This document shows, in pieces, positions 17,401 to 28,100 of a stretch of 31,776 nt of DNA. The DNA is from a virus. Both the position numbers and the translations under genes were made by a program. Where the stretch lies: positions 1 to 31,776 of IMG/VR virus record IMGVR_UViG_3300032265_002636. One strand, given 5' to 3'. Numbering within the stretch: the first letter of the stretch is position 1; the number at the start of each line of letters is the position of its first letter. The notes beneath the pieces were generated by a model. The model was not told the origin of the DNA, made no database searches, and was given only the letters and a program-made list of their open reading frames with translations.

Positions 17401-20400
17401 TTAATATCCTACCACATTTTGACCAATGCCCGCAGCATTAATGCCAGCAAGAACGCTTTGAACAATTTTAATATTATCAACAGTGGCTGCACTTAAAAAT
17501 ATCTCATTTGGCTGACAACGAATTTCATATAAACTGCCAAAAGTAGCTGTTATGTCTATAGGAACTAAAACTACACTTGAAATATAACCATTGAGTTTTT
17601 GATGTAAGTAACTGGAAAGTTCACTAAAATAAAAAGTATCACCAAAATCCCAATTGTCAAGAACAAAATACGCATTTATTGCATCTACTACACGACTTTT
17701 AATTTCAGTATCACTTAGCGTTGTGCTAGGACTTTTAATAACTTGAAAATTAGCACGTAAACTACTTGCTGCTTTTGCACCAAATAGCAGTTTATAGATA
17801 CCAGGATTCAAAATCATTTCATCACTAATCATTTTATATGTAAACAAATTGCTATAACTACTATTAAGTGTCACACTATCTAAATCTGATGGTTTTTTGA
17901 CAGTTCCTGTATTATCTAACACATAATTGCGATAGCTTTCATCATAACTGCGTGTAAGAATATATGTATCAATCAAATTTGTTGCTGCTGGATCAATGCG
18001 TCTTGTATTTTCAGCATTGTGCTGATACTCAAAAATTAAATTTTGACGACCATAATAATTAAGATAATTAGTGCTTACATCTACAATAGTTGCTACACCA
18101 TTAATACTTTGAATCTGATAAAAAGCATCATCACCAACACAATAGAATAAACTACCAGTTGGAAAATTATTACGAACAGCATTTAGTGCAACTTTGGTAG
18201 AATATAAAGTGCTTATTCCGCCAGTTGGAATCAACGCATAACGTACTAAATTATCGTTATCAATATATTTCTTGTAAAAAATAGTAGTAGAGGTTGTGTT
18301 GACTTCACTAAAAATTAATGGATCAGTTGGTAATCCACTTGTTTTACTTGTTGGGTAAGTTACAAGCACACGTGTGCTATCTGTATATCCATCACTAAGA
18401 ACAACATTTTTGTATATATTTAAATTTGTATCATTTGCAATACCATTTATACCAAGTATACGAATATTATCTTTTACTAAACTATTAGTTGCAGCATCAT
18501 ATACAGCAGCGGGACTACTGTTTATAAAGCTAATTTGAGCCGCACTACCAAAAACATAATTTAATTGGCGATATGTGACTGTATATTTTACACCATCTGT
18601 ATTAAATTTTATTAACCAACTGCTATCAGAGTTAGTATACTGTGATGCAAGATTAAAATCCCCAGTGTTATTAACTTTAGAAATATCAATTTTTACCCAA
18701 GGATCATTTACACCAGCAGTCTGTGCATAATCATATACAAGTGCAAATTCAGTTTTGTTTAAGATATATCCCACAATGCTGTTTACAGTATTATATTGAA
18801 AAACAGTAGCAAATTCAGCATATACCTCGCTAATAATAGCATTACTTGGTATATTTTCACTTAAAGTAACTGCGCCTATGTTTCTACCAGCAACCAGCAC
18901 AGTACTAGCACCTGTTCCCGTAACACTTTGAATACTTGCCCAAATTACTATGCGATCAGTAGAAATTTGTGGCATACCAGTAATAAGCGTATTTGTTGCA
19001 TCAAAATATTGACCACTAGGTGCTGTAAATTTAATCAGTGTTCCTACTCGCAGATATTTTCTGCTGTCTCCTTGACTATTTCCAATTTGTATTGGTGGAT
19101 TAGTATATGGTTGCCAATATGTTGTATTAGTTGGTAAAGCACCTAACGTGCTTTGTGTGGCTTGATATAGCAAACCATTATATAATACAACCGAATTTAT
19201 TGAATATGAAGTTGTTGGTGAAAAGTCATTGCCAGTTGAATAGTTTTGTAAGAAAAAACCAGTGCAAGTAGTAGTGTCATTTGTACTTCGAGACCATATA
19301 GTTGGGTTAATTGCGCTTATCTTAACAGTAGGAAAATTTTCATAATAAAAATGACGCAGTGGATAATCTGCTAGTATTGGTTGTATCATATTATTAATAA
19401 CATTTATAATATCATTACGACTATTATACGTAAAATCAAATGATTGTGTAAATGTATCCTTATAAAATACTCCATCTTTAGCATATAGATCAGTAGATGT
19501 ATACTTGCCAGTTGGATCAGTTATATCTAGTCCACGAGATACTCCACTAGCAAAACGGTTTACACTTTTTACCTTGACTATATCACTGAAACTAGTATAG
19601 GGAAATATATTGTAATCTTCACCATTAACCATACGATTTTGTGTATAGTATGATTGTGGTGCTTTTTGTTTGATTTCACTTGTTAAATCTCGACGTGAAC
19701 TATTGCTAACTGTATATTGTAGTGAACAATTAAGAGTTAGTGTTTGCACTTGATTATTTTTATCAATATATGGGATTGCTACAGAAATATTAGCCATATC
19801 GCTTGGTGCAATTCTATATGTTAAACCATTTGCTACACGATAATAAGCACGATAGTTTCCAAGTGGAATCTCGGCAAAACTATCGTCGCCAAATATCAAA
19901 TCAATCTGGTCGTTAATGCGTGTGTTGACACTGTAAAGAGTACGAATACCACGAGCAGTACTATTATAGATAGCATTGCTGCCACTAGTACTTGCCACTT
20001 GTGTCCACTGATTTCCAATTGTGCCATTTACAATTTCATACATCCAAACATCGTTGTTATTGACATTTTCACTATTGATAGAGAAAATACGATTAGCTAC
20101 TTTATCAGTCAGGGTAAAATCTATAGAGTTTAAAACACCTTGTTTAAAATGAACAAAGAAACCAGTATTAGCACTGCTGTTGCCACGACTATCATTTTGA
20201 TAAATCAATCCAAACTGACCACGAGTGCCAGGATCATACTCTGTAATTGTATCTGTCGTTAATATATTAGCACTTACAATTTCAAAATTTGTATTTACTG
20301 TGCCTATATTACTGCTAAACCCAAAAATTGGTAGTATTGTATTTGGAACAGATATATTATATTGCTCTGTGCGAACACCATTGATAACTTTACTAGCATA

Positions 20401-20919
20401 TGGTTTACCAATCTTTTGACTACTGCTTATGGCTGCATTAAGAATTTGAGAAAATTGTGTTACCCAAGTTGCATTATTGGCATCATTCCATAAAATTGCA
20501 GTTCTGGCAAGATTTGTGCCATTAAGATCAGTTATACTTTCTGTAGTTGTTACACTGTTTACTTTTAAAAAACCACTTGCGCTGCGATTACGATTTGGAA
20601 CGTAATTTAATTGTTTTACTAGTTTTAGCACGCTGTCACGACGTTCTGCAGTTTCTAGGAAATTTTCACGAGCATTTAAATCTGTGCGAAATGCTACACT
20701 TTGTGCAGTAAATGCAATTAAATCTAGTAGCGCAACATATTCACTGCTTTCTATGAAGTCATTAAAATCTTCAGCATAATATGTTTTAACATAATCAACC
20801 ATTACTTTGCGTAGCGTTTCAAAGTCATAGCTTTGAAAATCTGCATTGGAAAATGTAGTATAAATTTTTTTCCAATCTTCAGTTGCAAATATATTGGTCT
20901 GACGTGTATTAGTTGCCAT
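17401..20919 (-). CDS. 6: Baseplate wedge protein gp6
   Basis: Homologue of T4 gp6, the wedge subunit that with gp25 and gp53 forms the baseplate ring triggering sheath contraction. The N-terminus carries the family signature D-F-N-D-F-I-E-S-S-E-Y-V-A-L-L-D-L-I-A-F followed by F-R-T-D-L-N-A-R-E-N-F (about 55-90). A second block, S-Y-Y-T-Q-N-R-M-V-N-G-E-D-Y-N-I then D-P-T-G-K-Y, is near 430-480. The C-terminus has R-R-I-D-P-A-A-T-N-L-I-D-T and Y-K-L-L-F-G, followed by N-W-D-F-G-D-T-F-Y-F-S-E-L. At 1172 aa it is much longer than T4 gp6 (660 aa). Part of the excess is a carbohydrate-binding-like cassette at about 565-605, inserted in a region that otherwise reads as gp6. The giant gene follows after 4 bp and gp25 precedes by 48 bp. 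A late-promoter-like box lies upstream. Confidence 0.95.
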   Translation of the reverse strand: MATNTRQTNIFATEDWKKIYTTFSNADFQSYDFETLRKVMVDYVKTYYAEDFNDFIESSEYVALLDLIAFTAQSVAFRTDLNARENFLETAERRDSVLKLVKQLNYVPNRNRSASGFLKVNSVTTTESITDLNGTNLARTAILWNDANNATWVTQFSQILNAAISSSQKIGKPYASKVINGVRTEQYNISVPNTILPIFGFSSNIGTVNTNFEIVSANILTTDTITEYDPGTRGQFGLIYQNDSRGNSSANTGFFVHFKQGVLNSIDFTLTDKVANRIFSINSENVNNNDVWMYEIVNGTIGNQWTQVASTSGSNAIYNSTARGIRTLYSVNTRINDQIDLIFGDDSFAEIPLGNYRAYYRVANGLTYRIAPSDMANISVAIPYIDKNNQVQTLTLNCSLQYTVSNSSRRDLTSEIKQKAPQSYYTQNRMVNGEDYNIFPYTSFSDIVKVKSVNRFASGVSRGLDITDPTGKYTSTDLYAKDGVFYKDTFTQSFDFTYNSRNDIINVINNMIQPILADYPLRHFYYENFPTVKISAINPTIWSRSTNDTTTCTGFFLQNYSTGNDFSPTTSYSINSVVLYNGLLYQATQSTLGALPTNTTYWQPYTNPPIQIGNSQGDSRKYLRVGTLIKFTAPSGQYFDATNTLITGMPQISTDRIVIWASIQSVTGTGASTVLVAGRNIGAVTLSENIPSNAIISEVYAEFATVFQYNTVNSIVGYILNKTEFALVYDYAQTAGVNDPWVKIDISKVNNTGDFNLASQYTNSDSSWLIKFNTDGVKYTVTYRQLNYVFGSAAQISFINSSPAAVYDAATNSLVKDNIRILGINGIANDTNLNIYKNVVLSDGYTDSTRVLVTYPTSKTSGLPTDPLIFSEVNTTSTTIFYKKYIDNDNLVRYALIPTGGISTLYSTKVALNAVRNNFPTGSLFYCVGDDAFYQIQSINGVATIVDVSTNYLNYYGRQNLIFEYQHNAENTRRIDPAATNLIDTYILTRSYDESYRNYVLDNTGTVKKPSDLDSVTLNSSYSNLFTYKMISDEMILNPGIYKLLFGAKAASSLRANFQVIKSPSTTLSDTEIKSRVVDAINAYFVLDNWDFGDTFYFSELSSYLHQKLNGYISSVVLVPIDITATFGSLYEIRCQPNEIFLSAATVDNIKIVQSVLAGINAAGIGQNVVGY

Positions 20920-20939
20920 TGATACTCTCTGTCACAGAT

Positions 20940-20947
20940 TATTTATT
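20940..20947 (-). promoter_or_regulatory. 6: Candidate late promoter before gp6
   Basis: The minus strand reads AATAAATA here, 7 of 8 bases of T4 late TATAAATA. It is in the 48-bp gp25-gp6 gap, the longest gap in the late block, and ends 20 nt before the gp6 ATG. A start 5-7 nt downstream would give a leader of about 14 nt containing a weak AGAGAG ribosome site. The surrounding AT-rich sequence makes chance matches easy. Confidence 0.4.
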
Positions 20948-20967
20948 TGTAAAATAAACTATGTATA

Positions 20968-21354
20968 TTAAAGAACATACAGCTGTTGTGAAGTATTATC
21001 AAACAATACATTTAATACGGCAATTTTATTATCAGTGGCAAAACGCAGTTGAAAATTTAATACTAATCCACGACCATCAGGACTTTCTTGAATAAGAGTT
21101 TGGCTTACAACGTTAAATCGTGGATCATATCCTATAATACGATCAATATCTTGTTTTATTTCAGCTTTGAGTGCAGGCGTTAGTGGGTCAAAAAGTCGAT
21201 TCCATACAATACAACCAAAATCTGGATTTAGCAGTTTTTCACCTTTACGGATTTGCAAATGATTAAGCAAATCTTGCACAATAAGATCATTGTCTGTAAT
21301 ACCAAATGGACCAAACGATCTATTAACTGAAGAGTATCCTTTATATAAAGCCAT
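20968..21354 (-). CDS. 25: Baseplate wedge protein gp25
   Basis: A 128-aa protein of the GPW/gp25 family, about the length of T4 gp25 (132 aa). In contractile systems it binds the gp6 C-termini in the wedge core and starts sheath assembly. Visible features: M-A-L-Y-K-G-Y-S-S-V at the start, then D-N-D-L-I-V-Q-D-L-L-N-H-L, then G-E-K-L-L-N-P-D-F-G-C-I-V-W-N-R-L-F-D-P-L-T, and a D-I-D-R-I-I-G-Y-D-P-R-F segment. The C-terminal half is predicted beta-strand. The usual E-P-R-like tripeptide is not obvious; L-N-P-D-F-G takes its place. The ATG has AAGGT 10 nt upstream. It sits between gp5 (22 bp upstream) and gp6, which supports the assignment. Confidence 0.93.
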   Translation of the reverse strand: MALYKGYSSVNRSFGPFGITDNDLIVQDLLNHLQIRKGEKLLNPDFGCIVWNRLFDPLTPALKAEIKQDIDRIIGYDPRFNVVSQTLIQESPDGRGLVLNFQLRFATDNKIAVLNVLFDNTSQQLYVL

Positions 21355-21376
21355 AATAATATTTACCTTATATCAT

Positions 21377-24300
21377 TTAACATGCTGCTGCAGCCTGTCC
21401 AGTGGCGGCACTGCCTTGTGGAGTATCACTGCCTCCCCTAGCTCCTCCGCTGCCTGTCGGTGGTGTAGTTCCTGTGATAACATCTTGACGATCACGACTT
21501 GTAACAGTTGTAGCCACTGTAGGTTGGGTTGGCGGTGAAACACTATCTGTTGGCGTTGGTGTGTAAGGATCATTATATCCACCACTTAACGTTCCTTCAC
21601 CTATACGAGGGTCATCACTAGCTACAGGATTGCTCAAGGGCACTGGATTATCAACAAAAGAATAACCTGTGTTACCTGAATTAGGGTTACCAATTGTAAG
21701 CGGTGCGCCGTCTGGTGACTGTGGTTGTGCAAAAGTAGGCAGCGATTTATCAGTATATTCAACATCACGGTTTGGAACGGTGTAAGGATCACCAGCATCT
21801 ATCTTGGAATAATAATCGTTTGTAGCAACTGTGACAGGCGATGGCGCACGATAATCTGCAACTGCATCAGGCACTACTGGACGATCAACAGTAAGCTGAG
21901 AATTATAATCTTCAATGTTTTTTAAACCTTGTGGAGTATAATTTGCTGCTATTTCACCTGGTGTCAAACCTTGAGCAGTAAGATCATTAATAGTTTTTGG
22001 TTGTATTACTATGTTATTACCGCTATCATCTTTGCCAATATAAACTGTTTGTCCAGTATTTTCATAGGTAATTTGTTGTAAACCAGGCACAGCTGGATTA
22101 GAATTTTTATTGCTATAATTTGATTCACTGTAATTAACTGTTGGTGCACCTGTTGCTGGCAAACCTCTGCCTAGTTGACCACTTGTATTATCTATGTTTG
22201 ATGGGTCACTTAGATTTAATGCAGCTAAATCTTGTTGTTGTTGTAGTTGACGAGCAGCACTTGTAGTGCCAGTAGCATCACTTGGATCTTTGTCAAGCAG
22301 TGGATTAGTAGCAATCACAGTATCTCGTTCACTTTGTGCTGTTGCTACAGCATTATTTGCTGCATCTGCATCGCTCTTAAAAGCAAGTGTTCGTGGATCG
22401 CTTGCGCCAAAAGTTTGAACTGCACTATTATATTTGGCTGCAGCAGCATCTGCATTTGCTTGTGCAATAGCAACACTTGTTTGTGCTGCATCAACACGTT
22501 GATTTGGTGTAGGGCCAGGCGTAACCACATCTGTGGTTTGTGCTTGTGTTCCAATATATTGTGCACGCAATTCAGCACGTTGCTGTGGATCAAGTGAACC
22601 ATAATTCACATTTAAATCTGATGGTCTTGGAATAGGGAGAGGTATACGAGATGGATTTGCTGCGTCAACTTTTGAGGTTGCATCTACAAAACTGCCACCA
22701 CTTGCAAGTATACGCTCTGCATCTTGACGACTAGCTGCTTGTTTTGGATCAACTGCAACAAATCCATAACTGCCTTGTTGACCACTAGTAGGATTTTGTG
22801 AGGTGCCACGCAGCACGTTATTAACAGCATTACCTACTACCCCACCAACAACACTTATTGCACGATTTATTAAATTATTTCCAATATTATTTGCAATACC
22901 GCCTAATAAACTACCACCACCCTTCTGCAGAGCAGGTGTATTTGGTGAAACAAACCCAACGGCATTGCCGCCATTATTCCACGGCGCATTTGGTGCTATT
23001 GTTTTTGTAAATTCACTACTTGAAATTCCTAAACTTAGTGCACAACCTGATACTACTTGATCATAAGTGTAAATTATACGACCTTGAATTTTACGTATTA
23101 CAACGGTAACCCATGTAATTCTTGTTTGAGGATCACCTAAATTTACAAAATCATTGGGGTTTATTCCGCTGTTATTTTGTACAAATCTTACAAAATCTAA
23201 AACTGTATTTGATTTTAAATCGTTACTTTGCAGATAATTTGCTATTAATAGTATGGCAGTAATAGGTTTTTTTGTTGCATAGCTATCAAATAATGTAATG
23301 AGTGCAGCAATACCATCTTCTGGTCTAGTATAAACTGCCAAAGAATTAGCATAACCTACGGCAAATTTATCACTTGTGCTATATTGTAAATTACCAGGAT
23401 TGTTTTGCAATTCTCCTGAACTATAATTTTGATTTGTAAACTGACCAGATTTAGCATTACCAATATCTAAAGCACTGCCACTGCCATGTGTAAGATTTTG
23501 TAACAGACTTTGGGTTGCAAAATTAGCAATTAACCCAACTGTATTATCAGATGTGTATTGTGCAGTAGTGCTACTTTGTCCACTTACACTGCCTTGTTGA
23601 CCGCTGTTATATGTGGTTGGTGTTATATTATTTGTCATAGGACCATAGCTACTTGGTATATCGTTGCTGCCATAATTATTAGTAGCGCCATAAGGACCGC
23701 TGCTAGTGCTTTGACCTTGTGTTTGACCATAACTAGGTTGTGCTTGTGGATTAGCTACACCACCAGTTGTAGCAGGTGCATTTTCTGTGGCTCCACCTGT
23801 CGCTGCATTAACGGTCTGATTAGGTGAAGGTCCGCCGCCTTTTGGTGTGCTGCGATTAAATGGCTCATGTGTTGGCATATTTTTTGGTGGAGTTGCTCCA
23901 CCAGCTTCCATAGCAGGTGTAACACCAACTGTGTTGAGAGTGATACACAGTGCACGCATATCAAGGTGTCCATTGCTTTTAAATTGTAAGCAAGTATCAC
24001 CAGTTACATATGTACTCTTACCTTTTAAATGCAAACTCATAGCGCCAGTGACTTTTGTGCTGCCACTGCCTTTTAAATTTAAATCTTTGCCTTCTATATT
24101 GACATTAGTGTCACTTTTAATATTAATGTCCTGTTTAGCGTGCATCGAAATACCGCCTTCAGTTTCTAAATTAAAACCTGCTTTAGCTGTAATGTTCATA
24201 GTGCTTTTGTTAAATATGTTTATATCGCCTTGCGATGTTAGTTCAACCCATGCGGTGCCTTGACTATTAATAATATAGATAAAATCTTTGGTATCATTCA

Positions 24301-25087
24301 TTAATATCATATGTCCAGCTGCAGTTCGCAAACGCATTTGAGCATTTTTGCCTTTGTAGTCACCATCATCCATCACAAAAGTATGACCACCTTTACGACC
24401 AGCAACCCCAAGCACAGTATCTTCATTCAATGGTTGACCAGGTGTTGATATTCCAAACACACTGCTTGGTGTTTCACGAAATGCACTGCTAGTGCCAGGT
24501 CCACGATCTGGATCTTTTAATATGCCCTGTGTATCCCATGTTTTTTCTTGAACTTTATGAGTAAGATGTGGTAGTTTTGCAAAATTTGCTAAATCACCAC
24601 TGGCTCCACTTTGTGAATTTAATGGATCAACAAATAAGTCAACAACAGGAGCAGGTTTGCTGCCATCGATTGGTGCGCTTATAGCAGGCAACATATGTAA
24701 ACTAGGCCATTGTGGAACGCAACCAATCCAGTATCCACGTGCAGGATCACCATTAACAAATATACAAATAACATCAACACCTATATCAGGTGGGACAAAC
24801 CACATTCCATAGCTATGCGGATAATGTTCATAATCACTGCCAGTTTGTTGTGGTGTTACGCCATAAAAAGGCGTACTATACGAAACGCTGCGCCAACTAC
24901 GATCATCACTTGGATCGCCTCCTAATTCTGGTATCCATACTTGTAACCGTCCACTGCGTAAAATATCAGTATTTGCTTTAACTGTGCCAATAAAAGGACC
25001 AGGCGCAATATGAACACCATCTGCTTTAGCATGATCATACTGTTTTGCGGTTTTGCTACTGCCTTGTCTGTTTAATGGATCAGCCAT
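21377..25087 (-). CDS. 5: Baseplate hub/spike protein gp5-like, with extra C-terminal domains
   Basis: Central spike that punctures the envelope on contraction. Residues 30-150 are the gp5-type OB-fold domain (G-R-L-Q-V-W-I-P-E-L-G-G-D-P, then W-F-V-P-P-D-I-G-V and F-V-N-G-D-P-A-R-G-Y-W-I-G). Residues 230-285 hold a G-G-H-T-F-V-M-D-D-G-D segment. Residues 285-375 are eight-residue beta-helix repeats of the VgrG/gp5 type (I-N-I-K-S-D-T-N-V-N-I-E-G). The T4 lysozyme domain between OB and helix is absent. After a Gln/Asn/Ser/Thr linker (395-510), residues 525-690 hold an N-N-P-G-N-L domain with R-P-E-D-G-I-A-A-L, resembling phage structural/peptidoglycan-associated proteins. A predicted coiled coil (about 860-890) and a Pro/Thr/Gly tail ending in A-A-A-A-C follow. 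It is 1236 aa against 575 in T4. AAGGA lies 7 nt before the ATG. Confidence 0.9.
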   Translation of the reverse strand: MADPLNRQGSSKTAKQYDHAKADGVHIAPGPFIGTVKANTDILRSGRLQVWIPELGGDPSDDRSWRSVSYSTPFYGVTPQQTGSDYEHYPHSYGMWFVPPDIGVDVICIFVNGDPARGYWIGCVPQWPSLHMLPAISAPIDGSKPAPVVDLFVDPLNSQSGASGDLANFAKLPHLTHKVQEKTWDTQGILKDPDRGPGTSSAFRETPSSVFGISTPGQPLNEDTVLGVAGRKGGHTFVMDDGDYKGKNAQMRLRTAAGHMILMNDTKDFIYIINSQGTAWVELTSQGDINIFNKSTMNITAKAGFNLETEGGISMHAKQDINIKSDTNVNIEGKDLNLKGSGSTKVTGAMSLHLKGKSTYVTGDTCLQFKSNGHLDMRALCITLNTVGVTPAMEAGGATPPKNMPTHEPFNRSTPKGGGPSPNQTVNAATGGATENAPATTGGVANPQAQPSYGQTQGQSTSSGPYGATNNYGSNDIPSSYGPMTNNITPTTYNSGQQGSVSGQSSTTAQYTSDNTVGLIANFATQSLLQNLTHGSGSALDIGNAKSGQFTNQNYSSGELQNNPGNLQYSTSDKFAVGYANSLAVYTRPEDGIAALITLFDSYATKKPITAILLIANYLQSNDLKSNTVLDFVRFVQNNSGINPNDFVNLGDPQTRITWVTVVIRKIQGRIIYTYDQVVSGCALSLGISSSEFTKTIAPNAPWNNGGNAVGFVSPNTPALQKGGGSLLGGIANNIGNNLINRAISVVGGVVGNAVNNVLRGTSQNPTSGQQGSYGFVAVDPKQAASRQDAERILASGGSFVDATSKVDAANPSRIPLPIPRPSDLNVNYGSLDPQQRAELRAQYIGTQAQTTDVVTPGPTPNQRVDAAQTSVAIAQANADAAAAKYNSAVQTFGASDPRTLAFKSDADAANNAVATAQSERDTVIATNPLLDKDPSDATGTTSAARQLQQQQDLAALNLSDPSNIDNTSGQLGRGLPATGAPTVNYSESNYSNKNSNPAVPGLQQITYENTGQTVYIGKDDSGNNIVIQPKTINDLTAQGLTPGEIAANYTPQGLKNIEDYNSQLTVDRPVVPDAVADYRAPSPVTVATNDYYSKIDAGDPYTVPNRDVEYTDKSLPTFAQPQSPDGAPLTIGNPNSGNTGYSFVDNPVPLSNPVASDDPRIGEGTLSGGYNDPYTPTPTDSVSPPTQPTVATTVTSRDRQDVITGTTPPTGSGGARGGSDTPQGSAATGQAAAAC

Positions 25088-25105
25088 GTGATTTTCCTTG
25101 TAGCA

Positions 25106-28100
25106 TTATGGTCCCATATCTTCTGCTATTGATGCATTTGGGTTTGTTCTAAATTGTGTTGCACTAGCACCACTTTGAGGTTGTGGCACAAGTGAATATT
25201 TACCAGTAACAGGATTATATATTTTCTTTACAGTAGTATCTTGCACACTATTTGTATTCCTAAACACATTCATGTTAACCACATCTGCATTTTTTGGTGG
25301 ATTTGCTACTGCAGCACTATCAGGTGATGCAATACCAGCAGTGCTTGGTTCTGCTCTAGGAGCATTGCCAACATTATCACTAGCAGTTGGTGCAGAGTTA
25401 TTAACTTTATCTGCTCTGGCAGCAGGCGCTTTTGGTGGTGTTTGATTTCTTACACGCACATTAGTTAATTTTTGTGTAAATTTACCATTAGAAAAATTAC
25501 TTTTTACACTTATAACTTGATATATTCCACTAAATTGACTATATTTACCACCGCTATTAAACAAACCACTGGTATCATCATAATCAGTATCAGGTGTTGC
25601 AAAATAAAAATTAAAATACACTGGATTTGTAAAGTTTACACTGCCACTGCCTAAGAAAGCGCCATTTGGTAGCACAGGACCAAAAAGTGGCACATCTTGT
25701 GAAATCCAATCAGGGTCTCCGATAATAGTTAAATCAAGTGATATCATATCACCATGATTATCAAATAATTTTTCCATAAAATCTTGTGCTACAATTTGTT
25801 TTTCTGTAGCAGTTGTATCGCTGGTATTTTGTTGATTCGCTATACCGGTAGTATGAAAATAGCGTGGTTTGAAAAATCTATTATCAGTATAACCATTATA
25901 AACTGCTACTTGTTCATCACCACTATCTTTGATATTATCTTTACTATCTTTGGTATAACGAGTGCTTACACCATTTTTTACCTCAAAAAAAGCCATTTGA
26001 TAATCTATGCTAACATCTAATACATCACGATTATTGCCACTGTAGATATATTCATACAGTTTTACAATATCACTTTTTTGCACTTGTTGTTGACCAAAGT
26101 TTGGTGCATCTTGACCACGAACAATATAAGGCACAACATTGTAAGTAATTTCACGCTTATAAAAATTTGTGCCTTTGTCTAGTGTTCCAAATATAATTGT
26201 TGGATTAATTTTCCACCATTTTATAGGTGTATCTACATTAGCTTGTTTAGTTACTTGATCCAAAACATAACTTGATACTTTAATTACACTGTTAATAAAA
26301 TCTGTAATTTTAGTGCCTGCCTGTGCACGAAATGTTTTTTTTGTAAAATCTGCTATAAGATTACCAACTTTTCCATCTTGCTTAAGCTGTGCAGTTTTAG
26401 TATCATTGTTATCGCCACTTGTGCTGCCAACACTGCGTTCACTAAATGCTTGTGGATCTACGATTGTTGCATTTAAAATATCACTATGGAATTTAAATTT
26501 ATATTCATTTGGTTGATACTGACCTTTGTTCACTGGCGCAGCTGCGCTATCTTGATCTACTGCTCCACTTTTACATTTATCAACTTCATTTTTGTTAAGC
26601 GCTGATTGTAAACCTTTAGTAATAATTATACCACTGCCCTTATCTAAATTGCTTTGAGAATTTAAATCAGTGGTTTTTGTTTCACTTCCAGTGCGATCAC
26701 GATTTGCAACACTAGTAGATGATGTTCCACTAAATTCTTGCGCTTCAAATAGCTCAGCTATAGTTTTGGCTTGAGTTTCAACATGAAATGGTATAACATT
26801 ATCAATACCAGTATTAGCTAATAGATTAGTTGGAATTACTGTGCAGCTGTATATGGTTCCACTGCTGTTAATTTTAAAACGCATATTTAAAAAAGTAAAC
26901 GGTATATATTTGGTTGTGTTTTTTATTTTTTGTGGGCGACCTAAATCATCATACCCAACAAATTCAATTACCATCATAAAAAATAATGTATCCCAACTAG
27001 CATTTGCACCTGGATTAAATTTTTGATTGATTTTATAGCAGTTTTCTAAGAAATTTGTAGTATAAGGTTCTATGATATCAAATTTCATAAGAATTACATC
27101 TGTGCCACGTGTGCGTTGATTAGGCGAAACAATACTTTCAATTTCAATATTATCAATAGTAAGGTCTTTTGAAAAATAACTTTTATCACCGCCACTAGCA
27201 CCACGTCCGCCATCACTAAGCACAAATACAGCACCACTTAACAATACACTGCCAGGATCACTGTTGCTGTCTAAACCTACTAACCTATTGATAGTACTTA
27301 CAGGAACTGCATACAGTGTAACTTTGTATGTAGAATTTGCATATGCGTGCAGTTTGTTACTTGTATCTGATGGAGTGGCACTACTACCACTAGTAGAAGT
27401 TGAATTGCCTATGCCTGCCACAGGATCATTAGTAGCGGTGCCACTTTTAGTTACACGTGCAGTTCCAGAATTAGGTCCGCTGTTATAGCTATCAGCACCA
27501 CTTTTTGGTGCTACATCACGATTTGTTGTTGTAGTTTGATCAGTGGCTACTTTGCCTGTTTGTGCGCTTATTGTATCTGGATTTTGTACAGGATTTCCGT
27601 TAGGATTATCTTCAGTAATACCATTATTTGAATTTTTATTTGCAGCATTTGGACTAATGACCGTAGCGTCAGGCGCAAGTTGATCTTTGCCACGTGGATC
27701 AACACTAGGCACAGCAACTGAGCCTGTGCTAGTGTTATTGCTTTGAGAACTATTTGCACTAGCACTAATGTCATTTGCGGCTGCTTGTGCAGCTATTATA
27801 TTTTCTTTTGCAGTGCTAGCAGCAATAGCTGCTGCTTCATTTGCAGCAGCAGTTTCTGCACTTGCTGCTGCTATACTATTACTTTCACTAGGTGATATAA
27901 TACTGCCAGCTTGACGGTCACGGTCATCTGCAACACGTATTACTGATGAACTGCTGCTAGGCTCCGGCACAACTATAACATTTGGATTATTTTGATTGGC
28001 AGTAATAATTGGCTGTGTAACTGCTGTAGTAGTAACTGTGCTAGCATCTTCTCGTGCAGTTTGTGCGTTGTATGCTGCAGTAAGCGCATTTTGAAATTCG

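Noticed and set aside
20920-20967. Possible terminator in the gp25-gp6 gap
   Set aside because: No stem with a following U-run is visible on either strand; the gap fits a late promoter better.
22220-22520. Short TTG/GCA-rich tandem repeats in the gp5 3' region, considered as a repeat array or CRISPR
   Set aside because: They encode Gln/Ala-rich coiled-coil and linker sequence in frame. There are no conserved repeat-spacer units.
23847-24263. 138-aa open frame on the plus strand opposite gp5
   Set aside because: It is antisense to the repetitive beta-helix codons of gp5, has no ribosome site, and its Leu/Val-rich product is a by-product of the periodic repeats.
21377-25087. Calling gp5 a tail lysozyme
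   Set aside because: The T4-type lysozyme domain is not seen. The N-N-P-G-N domain may be murein-related, but I see no confirmed catalytic residues.
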